From CATOSD01 sp034422735 (lineage in GTDB: Bacteria > Chloroflexota > Dehalococcoidia > Lucifugimonadales > CATOSD01): 64,000 nucleotides of DNA. Positions within the stretch are counted from its first letter, which is position 1. Every line of letters starts with the position of its first letter. Position numbers and translations under genes: made by a program. The stretch spans positions 31,972 to 95,971 of the forward strand of contig DAOUJL010000052.1 in NCBI GenBank assembly GCA_034422735.1, in the 5' to 3' direction. This document shows positions 16,406-25,286 of the stretch, piece by piece. The notes under the pieces were generated by a model. It saw only the letters and a program-made list of their open reading frames with translations. It was not told where the DNA came from and made no database searches.

Positions 16406-17005
16406 CTAGTCCGCGTCTAACTTCCCGGCCAGCCAGTCCACCAGCAGCGCCGCCACTTCGCCGCGAGCCTCCCGCAGGCTGTGCGACGCGCCCCGCATGA
16501 AACGCAGCTCCTTGGGTTGGCGCGCCCACGAGTAGATCTGCTCCGAGCAGTAGGGCGCCAGCCGCTCGTCCTCCGTGCCGTGCACGAGCAGCAGCGGCCT
16601 GGGGCTGACGAGGTCCGCTCTCGCGGCGCCGTAGGTCTGGCTCGCCAGCGCCGCCACCGCGACGACGCGCTCGCTGCGGGGCGCGGCCGATATGACCACC
16701 GCGCCGCTGAACGAGTGGCCCACCATCCCGACCCGCTCAATCCCCTCGCCCTCAAACCAGCAGACCGCCGCCAGCGCGTCTTCGACGCACGCGGGCAGCT
16801 CGTAGGGCGCGTGGTAGCGCAGCAGCAGGGAGGACACGCCGCGCGCCAGCAGCGCGTGGGCGACGTCCGCGGGAAGGCCGGCGGGGGAGTCGCCGCCGCG
16901 CCATCCGCCGGCCCAGAGCACGGCGCGGTCGCTGCCGGGTGAGCGGTGTAGCAGCGCCTCCACGGACTCGCCTGCGGAGGGTATCGCCACCTTCTGTAGC
17001 GTCAT
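16406..17005 (-). CDS. Alpha/beta hydrolase (dienelactone hydrolase-like)
   Basis: 199 residues from ATG 17005. Nucleophile motif GHSFSG (VGMVGHSFSGAVV), acid in LLLVHGTEDERLAPY, and the C-terminal His in RGASHSLREA give a complete Ser-Asp/Glu-His triad. Size and order match small dienelactone-hydrolase-like or acyl-peptidase-like hydrolases; substrate unknown. The open frame extends to 17068, but those 21 extra residues are the translation of the palindromic repeat at 17013-17055 and are not used. Confidence 0.8.
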   Translation of the reverse strand: MTLQKVAIPSAGESVEALLHRSPGSDRAVLWAGGWRGGDSPAGLPADVAHALLARGVSSLLLRYHAPYELPACVEDALAAVCWFEGEGIERVGMVGHSFSGAVVISAAPRSERVVAVAALASQTYGAARADLVSPRPLLLVHGTEDERLAPYCSEQIYSWARQPKELRFMRGASHSLREARGEVAALLVDWLAGKLDAD

Positions 17006-17012
17006 CGCGGCG

Positions 17013-17055
17013 TTCACCCTCACCTCAGTCCTCTCCCGTCGAGGGAGAGGAGGAC
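17013..17055 (+). repeat. Dispersed palindromic repeat copy
   Basis: Forward copy of the CTCTCCC subtype, 8 bases from the hydrolase start and 9 bases from the stop of the next gene. Confidence 0.8.
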
Positions 17056-17064
17056 AAAGGGGCG

Positions 17065-17271
17065 TCACCCGAACAGCATCGGCGGGTCCTCTTCCAGCAC
17101 CTCGGCCTCGCAGGACTGGCTGATGCGCCGCCAGGCGGGGCGCTGGCCGTCCCTCAGGTAGACCATGTAGCCCTCGGCCTCGCGCGAGTAGTCGATGCCC
17201 GACTCTTCGAGCGCGTCCATGAAGGCCATGCGCAGCTCGAACGGCGGCGGCTTGACCAGGTAGGTCGGCAT
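17065..17271 (-). CDS. Hypothetical 68-residue protein
   Basis: ATG 17271 is preceded by GGAGGCCAAGGGT. The product MPTYLVKPPPFELRMAFMDA... is acidic, with no membrane helix and no known motif. It is bounded by repeat copies on both sides. The upstream frame extension to 17364 is repeat translation. It lies between the acyl-CoA dehydrogenase and the hydrolase in the same direction and may be co-transcribed. Confidence 0.55.
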   Translation of the reverse strand: MPTYLVKPPPFELRMAFMDALEESGIDYSREAEGYMVYLRDGQRPAWRRISQSCEAEVLEEDPPMLFG

Positions 17272-17289
17272 ACCCTTGGCCTCCGCTTC

Positions 17290-17331
17290 GTCACCCTCAC
17301 CCTGACCCTCTCCCATCGAGGGAGAGGGGAC
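17290..17331 (+). repeat. Dispersed palindromic repeat copy
   Basis: Forward copy of the CCCTCTCCC subtype, 22 bases from the next copy: the only adjacent pair in the window. Confidence 0.85.
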
Positions 17332-17353
17332 CAAGTGGAAGTTACTCCTCGCT

Positions 17354-17411
17354 TTCACCCCCATCCTAACCTTCCCCCTGCGAGGGGGAAGGGACCCATC
17401 GGATAGGCTCT
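17354..17411 (+). repeat. Dispersed palindromic repeat copy with TCGGATAGGCTCT extension
   Basis: Core 17354-17395 (forward), extended by TCGGATAGGCTCT at 17399-17411. The extension overlaps the stop codon (17410-17412) of the acyl-CoA dehydrogenase gene. Confidence 0.85.
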
Positions 17412-18543
17412 AGAGCTCCAGCAGCCTTGCCATGCGCGCCTTGTGGTACTGCGCGTCGCCCAGGTAGTGCTGGAGCGTGCGGGCGCGCTTGGTGTACTGC
17501 GTGAGGCCGTACTCGAGGTCGGTGCCGATGCCGCCGTGGACGTGGTGGGATGCGTCGCACGCGCGGGGGAAGCCGACGCTGACGATGGACTTGGCCATGG
17601 AAACGCTAACGGGCGCGCTGGCCATGCCCTCGTCGAGCTGCCACAGCGCCTCGAAGGCGGACCACTTGGCGGAGTCGGCGTCGTTGAGGGCGTCGATGAC
17701 GTGGTCCTGCACGCGCTGGAAGGTGCCGATGGGCACGCCGAACGCGATGCGCGTCTGGCTGTACTCGCGCGCCATGTCGTACACGCGCTGGGTGCCGCCC
17801 GCCATGAACACCGAGATGAGCGCGGTGCCCCTGTCGCGGGCCGCCTCGACCGCCGGCCACGCGCCGCCGATCTCGCCCAGCGCGTTGGAGGCGGGCACCT
17901 CGACGTTGTCGAAGATCACCTCGCACACCTTGGGGCCTATCCAGCCGGTCTGAACGCGCACGGACACGCCGGGGGAGTTGCTGTCCACCACGAACAAGCT
18001 GATGCCGTCCTCGCCGGTTCCCTCGGAGGTGCGCGCCACGACTATCAACTGGTCGCACACGTTGGCGTCGGGGATGAACAGCTTTGCGCCGTTGAGCACG
18101 TAGGCGCCGTCCCGCTTGGTGGCGGGGAGCTGCACCACGCCGGGACCCCAGCCGTAGTCCGGCTCGGTGTAGGCGAACGCGAATATCTGCTGGCCGGACG
18201 CGATGGCGGGCAGCATGGACTCCTTCTGCGCGCTGCTGCCGGCCTCCTGGATGGCGTGCGCGGCGAGCACCGCGGAGGAGTGGTGCGGGCTGGGGCAGGC
18301 GTAGTAGCCCATCATCTCGTAGACCACGCCCATGTCCGTGTAGGAGTTGCCGGAGCCGCCGTACTCCTCGGGGATGAGCATACCGGCGTAACCCAGCTCG
18401 GCTATCTGCTGCCAGATGTCGCTGGCGAAGCCCGACTCGCTGTCGTCGATCTCGAGCACCCTGGACTTGGGCATCTCGGCTTCCAGGAACTCGCGGGTGG
18501 AGTTCTGGAGCAGGTTCTGGATTTCGGTAAGGGTCAGGTCCAT
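17410..18543 (-). CDS. Acyl-CoA dehydrogenase family protein
   Basis: 377 residues. FAD/substrate region FAYTEPDYGWGPG, middle beta-domain with GISLFVVDSNSPGVSV and VIFDNVEVPASNALG, and C-terminal helical domain with RIAFGVPIGTFQRVQDHVID. The catalytic Glu is present in the HGGIGTDLEYGL segment at the usual C-terminal position. It introduces a 2,3-double bond into an acyl-CoA with electrons passed to ETF; chain length is unknown. With the CoA-transferase and hydrolase nearby it suggests catabolism of carboxylic acids. The stop codon coincides with the edge of a repeat extension. Confidence 0.88.
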   Translation of the reverse strand: MDLTLTEIQNLLQNSTREFLEAEMPKSRVLEIDDSESGFASDIWQQIAELGYAGMLIPEEYGGSGNSYTDMGVVYEMMGYYACPSPHHSSAVLAAHAIQEAGSSAQKESMLPAIASGQQIFAFAYTEPDYGWGPGVVQLPATKRDGAYVLNGAKLFIPDANVCDQLIVVARTSEGTGEDGISLFVVDSNSPGVSVRVQTGWIGPKVCEVIFDNVEVPASNALGEIGGAWPAVEAARDRGTALISVFMAGGTQRVYDMAREYSQTRIAFGVPIGTFQRVQDHVIDALNDADSAKWSAFEALWQLDEGMASAPVSVSMAKSIVSVGFPRACDASHHVHGGIGTDLEYGLTQYTKRARTLQHYLGDAQYHKARMARLLEL

Positions 18544-18677
18544 CGATAGCCTCCTGGGTTCATGCCGGACACTCCGGCGCGCGTCCTTGGCGTGTTTCAG
18601 GGCGCCGGGCGTAAGCAGCCAGCGCCGCAGTGATTATATCCCGTATGGGCGCGCGCGCGCCACCGGCATTGTATGGC

Positions 18678-18735
18678 GTCAGCCCCATCCTAACCTTCCC
18701 CCTGCGAGGGGGAAGGGACTTATCGGATAGGCTCT
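18678..18735 (+). repeat. Dispersed palindromic repeat copy with TCGGATAGGCTCT extension
   Basis: Core 18678-18719 (forward), extension TCGGATAGGCTCT at 18723-18735, touching the stop codon (18735-18737) of the flavoprotein gene. Confidence 0.85.
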
Positions 18736-19718
18736 TAGTCCGCGGCGGCGATGCTGTACCCGGCGGCGTGCGTCGCGCAGCGGTTGCCGTGGCGGCTCAC
18801 GTAGTCGTAGGCGGCGGTGGCGGCGAGCGCGCCGGATGCGGCGGCGGTGATGGTCTGCTTCAGGTCGCCCGCCGCGTCGGTCAGGTCGCCCGCCGCGAAC
18901 ACGCCCTCCACGTTCGTTGCGCCGTGCTTGTCCACCCGCACCTCGTCCTGGTCGTTCAGCTCCACGCCGAGTTGCCGCGCGAGCGCTACGCGGGGGTCGG
19001 CGCCTATCTCGATGAAGATGCCGTGCATGGCAAGCTCGCTCGATCCGGCGTGGGGCCGGTCCAGCACCACGCCGTCCAGGCCGTCATCGCCCAGCAGGCC
19101 GACCACGTTGGTGTTGAAGAGCGTGGTGACGTTCTCGGCCGCCTCGAGTTGCCGCAGGTTGACCGGCTCGGGCCGGGTGAAGCTGTCGCGCCGGTAGATG
19201 ACGTACACCTGCCGCGCGTACTTGGAGAGCAACGCGGCGCCCTTCACGGCGGAGTCGCCGCCGCCCACGACGCCCACCACGTTGTCGCGGTGCAGCGGCG
19301 CGTCGCACGTGGAGCAGTAGGACACGCCGCGCCCGGTCCACTCGGCCTCGTGCTCCAGGCCCAGCGTGCGGCGCTCGCGGCCCACCGCCAGGATCACGGA
19401 CGCGCCCAGGTAGACGTTGCCCTCGTCGGTGGTCAGCTCGAAGCAGTCGGAGCGGCGGACAATGCTGGCGGCGTCCTCGTCCACGATGGGCACCTCGTAC
19501 TTCTGGGCGTGCTCGCGGAACTTCAGCATCAGTTCCAGGCCGTCGATTTCGGGGTAGCCGGGGTAGTTCTCGATAAGCCCGCCGGTCGCGGTCTCGCCGC
19601 CGAACACCGCTCCGAACACCACGGGGCGCACCTGGTAGCGCGCCGCGTACATGGCGGCAGCGTAGCCCGCCGCGCCCTGGCCGGCGATCAGCACGTCGTA
19701 GATCGTCTCGTTTGCCAT
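18735..19718 (-). CDS. Thioredoxin reductase-like FAD/NAD(P)H disulfide oxidoreductase
   Basis: 327 residues from ATG 19718 (GGGAGG 6 bases upstream). N-terminal FAD site YDVLIAGQGAAGYAAAMYAA, NAD(P)H site VVGVVGGGDSAVKGA, redox-active C135-STC-D pair in GVSYCSTCDAP, and the FAD-binding GVFAAGDLTD near the C-terminus. The layout is that of bacterial TrxB, but the active site is CSTCDAP rather than CATCDG, so the partner may be another thioredoxin-like protein. A longer upstream frame is a shadow of the next gene. It follows the threonine dehydratase gene in the same direction with a repeat in the gap. Confidence 0.85.
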   Translation of the reverse strand: MANETIYDVLIAGQGAAGYAAAMYAARYQVRPVVFGAVFGGETATGGLIENYPGYPEIDGLELMLKFREHAQKYEVPIVDEDAASIVRRSDCFELTTDEGNVYLGASVILAVGRERRTLGLEHEAEWTGRGVSYCSTCDAPLHRDNVVGVVGGGDSAVKGAALLSKYARQVYVIYRRDSFTRPEPVNLRQLEAAENVTTLFNTNVVGLLGDDGLDGVVLDRPHAGSSELAMHGIFIEIGADPRVALARQLGVELNDQDEVRVDKHGATNVEGVFAAGDLTDAAGDLKQTITAAASGALAATAAYDYVSRHGNRCATHAAGYSIAAAD

Positions 19719-19733
19719 CTGGTCCTCCCAATT

Positions 19734-19775
19734 GTCCCTTCCCCCTTGACGGGGGAAGGCTAGGATGGGGGTGAC
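19734..19775 (-). repeat. Dispersed palindromic repeat copy
   Basis: Reverse copy filling the gap between the flavoprotein start (19718) and the dehydratase stop (19778). Confidence 0.85.
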
Positions 19776-19777
19776 GT

Positions 19778-20737
19778 TTACGCCCCGTGCCCGAATCTCC
19801 GCAGCAGCTCGCCGATGCGCACGCGGTCTACGTTGCCGCCGCTGAGCACGCAGATCACCGTCCCGCCCGCGGGCACGGCCACCTTGCCGGTGAGCAGCGC
19901 GGCGAGCGTGGACGCCGCGGCGGGTTCGGCCACCACCTTGGCGCGCTCGATTATCTGGAACATCGCCTCCACTATCTCGGCGTCGCTCACCACCGCGACG
20001 TCGTCCACGAACCGCCGCACGTGGTCGAGCGTGACCTCGCCCGCGAACGGCGCGGCTAGCCCGTCCGCGATGGTGTCCACGTCCAGGAAGGCCGGACTGC
20101 CCTGGCGCAGGCTGAGTGTCATCGTCTGCGCGCCCTCCGGCTCCACGCCCACGACCCTGGCGTTGGGCAGCGACTGCTTGACCGCCGCCGCGACGCCGGA
20201 GACCAGCCCGCCGCCGCCGATGCCGCACAGCACCAGGTCCACGTCCGGGCAATCCTCCACCAGCTCCATGCCCAGCGTGCCCGCCCCGGCGACGATGGCG
20301 GGGTCGTCGAACGGGTGCACCATCGTCAGGCCCTGCTCCTCCTGTATGGCCGCCATCCGCGCCAGGATGTCGCCAGGCTCGATCACCACCTCCGCGCCGT
20401 AGCCGCGCGTGAGGTCCACCTTGACCTGCACGGCGGTCGCGGGCATGACGACGGTGGACGCCGCGCCTGACATCGACGCCGACCACGCCAGCGCCTGGCC
20501 GTGGTTGCCGGACGAGACGGTGATGACGCCCCTGGCCTTCTCCTCCGGGCTGAGCTTCGACATCTTGTTGAGCACGCCGCGCACCTTGTACGCGCCGGTC
20601 TTCTGGAACATCTCCAGCTTGAACAGCACCCGCGCCCCGAACAGCTCGCTGAAGTAGTCGTTCTGCACCAGGGGCGTCGTGGCGATCCTGCCGTCTATCG
20701 CGCGGCGCGCCGCCGCTATGTCGTCGAGTCCTGTCAT
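19778..20737 (-). CDS. PLP-dependent threonine/serine dehydratase
   Basis: 319 residues from ATG 20737. PLP lysine K51 in FQKTGAYKVRG, VSSGNHGQALAWSA substrate loop, and phosphate-binding GIGGGGLVSG are all in place. There is no C-terminal ACT regulatory domain, so it resembles catabolic dehydratases (TdcB type) or serine/threo-3-hydroxyaspartate dehydratases more than biosynthetic IlvA. The reaction yields 2-aminoacrylate/2-aminocrotonate, then ammonia and a 2-keto acid. It is divergent, across 69 bases, from a RidA-family gene whose product hydrolyses exactly those enamines. Confidence 0.85.
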   Translation of the reverse strand: MTGLDDIAAARRAIDGRIATTPLVQNDYFSELFGARVLFKLEMFQKTGAYKVRGVLNKMSKLSPEEKARGVITVSSGNHGQALAWSASMSGAASTVVMPATAVQVKVDLTRGYGAEVVIEPGDILARMAAIQEEQGLTMVHPFDDPAIVAGAGTLGMELVEDCPDVDLVLCGIGGGGLVSGVAAAVKQSLPNARVVGVEPEGAQTMTLSLRQGSPAFLDVDTIADGLAAPFAGEVTLDHVRRFVDDVAVVSDAEIVEAMFQIIERAKVVAEPAAASTLAALLTGKVAVPAGGTVICVLSGGNVDRVRIGELLRRFGHGA

Positions 20738-20806
20738 GTGTCTGCGCTCCGGTTGTGTGGTATTCTCGTTTCGATGATACACAATTTGGCGAACGGGAGG
20801 GAGACG

Positions 20807-21211
20807 ATGACCGAAGTGAAGAGGGATATTCTGAATCCGCACCCGCCGATAGGCGCGTATTCGCACGCGGTGCGCGTGAGCGGCGGCGAGCTGCTGTTCA
20901 TCGCGGGCCAGGTGTCCGTGGAGGACGGCGTCACGGTCGGCGAGGGCGACGTGGCCGCGCAGACGCGGCAGGTGTTCGCGAACCTGCGCAAGGTGCTGGA
21001 CGGCGCGGGAGCCACGTTCGCGGACGTGGTGGAGTTCACGACGTACCTTGTGGGCAGCGAGTCGTTCGAGCCATTCGCCCAGGCGCGAACCGAGATCTTC
21101 CCGGAGCTGTTCCCGGACGGGGTCTATCCGGCCAACACGCTGCTCATCATCAGCGGCCTGGCCAGGCCGGAGCTGCTGGTCGAAATCAAGGCCGTCGCCG
21201 TGGTGGGGTAG
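20807..21211 (+). CDS. RidA-family enamine/imine deaminase
   Basis: 134 residues from ATG 20807, with GGGAGG just upstream. Typical YjgF/RidA sequence: NPHPPIGAYSHAVRVSGGELLFIAGQ, QTRQVFANLRKVLDGAGATFADVVEFTTYL, and the PANTLLIISGLARPELLVEI end with the substrate-binding Arg and Glu. Proteins of this family hydrolyse the reactive enamines released by PLP dehydratases, and the divergent neighbour is such an enzyme, which strongly suggests a functional pair. Confidence 0.85.
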   Translation: MTEVKRDILNPHPPIGAYSHAVRVSGGELLFIAGQVSVEDGVTVGEGDVAAQTRQVFANLRKVLDGAGATFADVVEFTTYLVGSESFEPFAQARTEIFPELFPDGVYPANTLLIISGLARPELLVEIKAVAVVG

Positions 21212-21263
21212 GGGCCGAGGGCGCCCACGGTCCAAGCTGGAGCAGCGGGCCGACCAGCAATCC

Positions 21264-21632
21264 CTACGCCTTCGCCTGGATGAGAACGCGCCCGCCGTCC
21301 TCGACGTCTATGTTCAGGTTGTGCCTGTGCAGCAACGACATCCCAATGAGAGGCGTCGTATCGGACAAGTAGGCAACGACCTCTCTTGGCTGGCCATCCC
21401 ATAACACTGTCACGCCGTAGACCTCAAGAGTCGTTTCGCTGCCGTCGGCCAGGATCACGCCATTGACGCCTCTGTAGCGCAATCCCAACTCCGCGACCGT
21501 CTCCGGTGGCAGGGTGAGGAAGCGGGTGAAACCCGTGTCCACCACAACGTCCATGTCCCGCGCCTGCCCCGCCGGACCTCGCAATGGAAGGGAAACAACC
21601 GCCTCATACGCCGCGTTCACAGTCCCCTCCAT
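21264..21632 (-). CDS. Clan AA (retropepsin-like) aspartic protease
   Basis: 122 residues from ATG 21632. The DTGF catalytic motif (VVVDTGFTRFLTLP), the following hydrophobic GLRYRGVNGVILADGS strand pair and a second hydrophobic-Gly element (PLIGMSLLHRHNLNIDV) match small bacterial retropepsin-like proteins, which act as homodimers. The start codon overlaps the upstream gene's stop in a TGATG, indicating translational coupling. Function in bacteria is unclear for this family. Confidence 0.78.
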   Translation of the reverse strand: MEGTVNAAYEAVVSLPLRGPAGQARDMDVVVDTGFTRFLTLPPETVAELGLRYRGVNGVILADGSETTLEVYGVTVLWDGQPREVVAYLSDTTPLIGMSLLHRHNLNIDVEDGGRVLIQAKA

Positions 21633-21922
21633 CACTCGGCCCTCCGCAGAGACCCACCCCCGATGCTGGCGACCGCCCTGTACCCCACGCGAAGCAGCCA
21701 GACGTCGATGGCGTCCGGGCACTGCGCCATCAGACTGTCCGATGCCGCAAGCTCGCTTTCGGCGACCGCCCAGTGCCCGCTGTCCACGTCGATGGCAACG
21801 TACTCCCCGTCATGGCCGGATTCCACCTGCACTTTGACATCCCGCCGGTAGATCTCATCGCCGAGACGAGCCGTCTCTTCCTTGGGCCTGCGCTGGCGCG
21901 CTGCGCTCTCTGCGTTCACCAT
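21632..21922 (-). CDS. Hypothetical protein coupled to the aspartic protease
   Basis: 96 residues, no known motif: a charged N-terminus (ARQRRPKEETARLGDEIYRRD), then VKVQVESGHDGEYVAIDVDSGHWAVAES. Its TGA overlaps the protease ATG. Small partners of this sort are commonly encoded directly before clan AA proteases, sometimes interpreted as modules; no function is proposed here. Confidence 0.6.
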   Translation of the reverse strand: MVNAESAARQRRPKEETARLGDEIYRRDVKVQVESGHDGEYVAIDVDSGHWAVAESELAASDSLMAQCPDAIDVWLLRVGYRAVASIGGGSLRRAE

Positions 21923-21993
21923 TCGCGCTCCTTTTCAAGACGTTCTTCCACAGGCCCATTCTACGACGACCGCCAGTTTCAGGACAATGGCGA

Positions 21994-22013
21994 AGGCCCC
22001 GCACGCGGGGCCT
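21994..22013 (-). terminator. Hairpin downstream of the large secreted-protein gene
   Basis: AGGCCCCGC / GCGGGGCCT, a 9-bp perfect inverted repeat with a 2-base centre, about 140 bases past the stop at 22153. There is no T-run, so termination is uncertain. Confidence 0.4.
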
Positions 22014-22065
22014 CGAACAGGAAGAACATTGCGAGCAGCCGTGGGTAGGTTTGTAACCTGCCCAT

Positions 22066-22149
22066 ACAGGGTTGTGATGGGGGAAGGGCGCCCACAAGGG
22101 CCGCCCACACAGGGTTGTCGGGGGGCGAGGGCGCCCACAAGGGCCACCC
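22066..22149. repeat. 43-bp tandem direct repeat (two copies)
   Basis: Copies 22066-22106 and 22109-22149, each with ACAGGGTTGT, then GGGCGCCCACAAGGGCC and RCCC. The inner GGGCGCCC is palindromic. It lies just past the stop of the secreted-protein gene. Confidence 0.75.
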
Positions 22150-22152
22150 CCC

Positions 22153-25100
22153 CTACGGGCAGCCCCCGTCCGGGTCGTACTGGATCACCACGCCTATCTG
22201 GTCGATGCCGCCCCGGCCGTCGCTCACCTCGAGGTCGATTATGATGTAGTCGTCCTCGGGCGCCAAGCCCCTGGGGATGGTTCGCGACAGATAGATCACG
22301 CCCCAATAGGTGTCGCCGACCTGGACCGTATCCACCCTGAAGTAGGTGTCCGCTATCTCGTCGAAGCCGCCCCTGCGGAAGAACTCCAGCGAGTCGCCGT
22401 CGTAGTCATAGGCGGTGACCCGCGCCACCTCCGTGTTTCGGCGCACGCCGCCATTGACGCAGTAGTCCGCCCACGCCGTGGCCCGGTCGAACTCCGGCGG
22501 CGTGTTCGGCCCCAACGGCTGCGTCTGGCCAATCCCCGGCGACTGCTGTCCCAGCGTCGCCGTGGGCGTGGCGAGCACCGGGCCGGAAGACACCCCGGGC
22601 ACCAGGTCTCCGTAGTACTCCGACTGCGTGACCGCCCGCACCCGGAAGATGTACTCCGTGCCGTTCTCCAGCTCCGTGACCGTGTAGCCCAGGTGGGAGG
22701 ATCCCACGACCCGGGGCGCGATGTCCCGCCAGGTCTGGTCGTCGGAGCGCCAGAGTTGATGCCAGACGTCCCGCCGGCCGGCGGACGAGCCGGCGCGCCA
22801 CTCCAGGTCGACGTAGCCGTCCCCAGCGTCGGCGGTCAGGCCGGTTACGGAATCCGGCGGCTGCACCGGGTCGGCCGCCGGCGCTCTTTCGATTTCCTCC
22901 CTGGCGGTGCGCTCGGACCACGGGCCGTGGACGCCCTGGTCGCTCACCGCGCGCACCCGGTACTCGGAGTTCTGAGCTTGCAGGTCCAGGTACAGGGGGG
23001 CCTTGCCCTGCAAGTCCACCACCCGGACCTGGACGCCCAGCACCTGGCCGTCCCGCTCCACCTCGTAGTAGGCCACCGGCCAGCGGTTCACTGTCTCGAC
23101 CGGCTCCCAGCGCAGCAGGGCCGTCGAGCCAAGCCGGGCAACCCGCAGGGACCCGGGCACTTCGGGGTCGCGCTCCCCCCGGCCTGTGCCGGCGGCGACG
23201 CTCACGTCCTTGCTGTTGGATTCGTCGAGGTCAACCATCTTGTAGGTGTAGGTCTTCCCCCTGGCGGTCACCGACTTGGTGTTGGTGATGGTCGCGGTGA
23301 TAGAGCCGGGCCTGCCTTCGACCAGCAGCGTCAGCGTCGGCCCGTCGCTGCGGCCGGTGATGTACCGCTCGTCCCGGCTCTCCAGGTCGCCGATTTTCCA
23401 GATGCCCTCGCAGAGGCCGTATCCGTCGCAGGGGCCCGGGGCGTAGCGGCCGCCGTCGCTACTGACTACCGCCTTTGCCCCACGGGGTACGCCGGTCAGC
23501 GCCACCTCGACCTGCTCGGCGGTCCCGTCCTGGTTGTTCTCGGCGCGCAGCGTGTAGGCCCGCTGACCCTTGGGAAGCGTGCCGTGCAGGCCCGCGTCAT
23601 GCACCTGCAGGTCTCCGTATTCGCCCACGACAAAGGTCAAGACGCCGGCATTCGATACCTCTACATCGTCGGATTTGCGGGTGTACTCAATCCCCAGGTT
23701 GACTTTGTACAGGCCAGTTTCGCTGAATACGACGAGAGGAAAATACTGAGACGGCCAAGCATCATCTATGCTGTCAACCAACTTGCCAGATTTGTCGGGA
23801 TTCAACGCTTCATAAAGCTCCACGGCGTTGTTTTCGGTGTAGCGGTCAACTATGGCTATCGCCCCCGCCCGCTGCTTTGGAGTGACGTCGCTGATTGTGA
23901 ACCTGCGGCTCTTGGCGTCAGCCTTAAGTGGCACTAAACGGTAGAGCCGCATACCTGGGAATTCGTCATCATCTGTGCGTCCACTTAAGACATGTCCGGT
24001 TGCCCAGGGATAGGTTGTGCCACCAATCATGAAGGGGGTGGCAAGGGGCGTCGGGTCTACCAGGAAGGCCACATCCTCCGGCCGGTAATAGTCTGGCTCT
24101 GTGGCAGAATGGTGTACGACATAAAATGGTGATGTTTCATCCGTTTCGCCCTCTCGGCAGAGGTTGGATACGGCGCATTCGGCATATCTTAACCCGACTT
24201 GGCGGAGGGGGTCGGAGATGGTGGTGGCGGCGGGGGATTGGATATCCGCCCCAAGGCACGCGGTATGCAGCCCGCCCAGTCTGGGGTGTGGAGTGGGACG
24301 GCCGCCCACGATCTGGGCGGTCAGGCACCGGCGATTCAACGGCGGCGCGGCGCCGGCGTCGGTGGACAACCGCACCAGAACATTCAGCTCGCCGGTTACC
24401 CTCTCCCCGGAGCCGAGGCGCCAGAGGCCGGTGGTCGCGGAAGTCCGGGAGAAGGTGGTGCCCGTCGTCGCGTGCTGGCCCGAGGCGAAGGCAAGTCCGT
24501 CCGAAAGGGAGACCTTCACCACCACGTCCGCGTCTACATTGACGGTTTTATCGTCCCGTGTCGTATCTGGTACGGCATTCACCCTGAAAGCATAGTTTTC
24601 ACCTTGTGCGGGCGACCTATTGACCACGTCCACTGAGATTGCCGTGTTGGAACGAACATGGTAATTCAATGACGGAGCAAAATTAACCCAGAACTCCGCC
24701 TGGTTGTTGTCGAGGTGCGTCGAGCTTTCCGCGGGCACCGAATCGATGATTTCGGCGCGAACCTTGACAATTTCTATTGTCTGGAGGACACCTGCAATCC
24801 ATCCGATGGGTATGTCATCAATCACCCTACTAAACGCATAGCCATAAGCCAAACTGCGACCAACAGGTTGTACATCTCCTAGTTGAGCAACAGATACTTC
24901 GGGAATTGTCAATATGCCGCTGGAGGCGTCGTATACAACCTTCGGGCCAAATCTGCTCTCTGTTGTCAAATATGCCAGCGCGGCTGGCGGCTCGGTTGTC
25001 AGTCTGACCTTCACGTTCCGCATTGGAATGGTGGAGTGATTATAAACATACATTGTAATTTCACTAATACTGTCGGCAGAAATTTCAATCGACAGGTCTC

Positions 25101-25230
25101 GAACGACTGGCACAGGCGGCAGCCCATCCTGTGCGTCAACCGCGCCGCCGTCGTCCAGCAGCAGCGCCGCTGGCGCTATCACCAGCAGCGGCACAAGGCG
25201 GAGGAGCCAACGCAGGCAGAGGACAGGCAT
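22153..25230 (-). CDS. Large secreted protein with fibronectin type III-like and cadherin-like domains
   Basis: About 1025 residues from ATG 25230. N-terminal signal peptide (LRWLLRLVPLLVIAPAALLL, then acidic). The first ~400 residues are beta-rich with CARDB/DUF11-like character (LSIEISADSISEITMYVYNHST; GENYAFRVNAVP). Two fibronectin type III-like units follow (PGSLRVARLGSTALLRWEPV and SVTGLTADAGDGYVDLEWRA, each ending in a W/Y-x-E-x-x-F-R-V-R-A-V strand), then a short linker and a final cadherin-like strand set starting NTPPEFDRA, with YDYDGDSL. Likely a cell-surface or extracellular protein; no catalytic domain is seen. The gene follows another secreted-protein gene in the same direction. 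Confidence 0.75.
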   Translation of the reverse strand: MPVLCLRWLLRLVPLLVIAPAALLLDDGGAVDAQDGLPPVPVVRDLSIEISADSISEITMYVYNHSTIPMRNVKVRLTTEPPAALAYLTTESRFGPKVVYDASSGILTIPEVSVAQLGDVQPVGRSLAYGYAFSRVIDDIPIGWIAGVLQTIEIVKVRAEIIDSVPAESSTHLDNNQAEFWVNFAPSLNYHVRSNTAISVDVVNRSPAQGENYAFRVNAVPDTTRDDKTVNVDADVVVKVSLSDGLAFASGQHATTGTTFSRTSATTGLWRLGSGERVTGELNVLVRLSTDAGAAPPLNRRCLTAQIVGGRPTPHPRLGGLHTACLGADIQSPAATTISDPLRQVGLRYAECAVSNLCREGETDETSPFYVVHHSATEPDYYRPEDVAFLVDPTPLATPFMIGGTTYPWATGHVLSGRTDDDEFPGMRLYRLVPLKADAKSRRFTISDVTPKQRAGAIAIVDRYTENNAVELYEALNPDKSGKLVDSIDDAWPSQYFPLVVFSETGLYKVNLGIEYTRKSDDVEVSNAGVLTFVVGEYGDLQVHDAGLHGTLPKGQRAYTLRAENNQDGTAEQVEVALTGVPRGAKAVVSSDGGRYAPGPCDGYGLCEGIWKIGDLESRDERYITGRSDGPTLTLLVEGRPGSITATITNTKSVTARGKTYTYKMVDLDESNSKDVSVAAGTGRGERDPEVPGSLRVARLGSTALLRWEPVETVNRWPVAYYEVERDGQVLGVQVRVVDLQGKAPLYLDLQAQNSEYRVRAVSDQGVHGPWSERTAREEIERAPAADPVQPPDSVTGLTADAGDGYVDLEWRAGSSAGRRDVWHQLWRSDDQTWRDIAPRVVGSSHLGYTVTELENGTEYIFRVRAVTQSEYYGDLVPGVSSGPVLATPTATLGQQSPGIGQTQPLGPNTPPEFDRATAWADYCVNGGVRRNTEVARVTAYDYDGDSLEFFRRGGFDEIADTYFRVDTVQVGDTYWGVIYLSRTIPRGLAPEDDYIIIDLEVSDGRGGIDQIGVVIQYDPDGGCP

Positions 25231-25286
25231 GTGGTCACCCAATCGGAGGCTAAGGTCCGGGAAGTCAGGGGCTGGGGCCGGGTGGC

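Noticed and set aside
19719..20486. N-terminal extension of the thioredoxin reductase-like gene
   Set aside because: The extension is the out-of-frame shadow of the threonine dehydratase gene; the ATG at 19718 has a good ribosome site.
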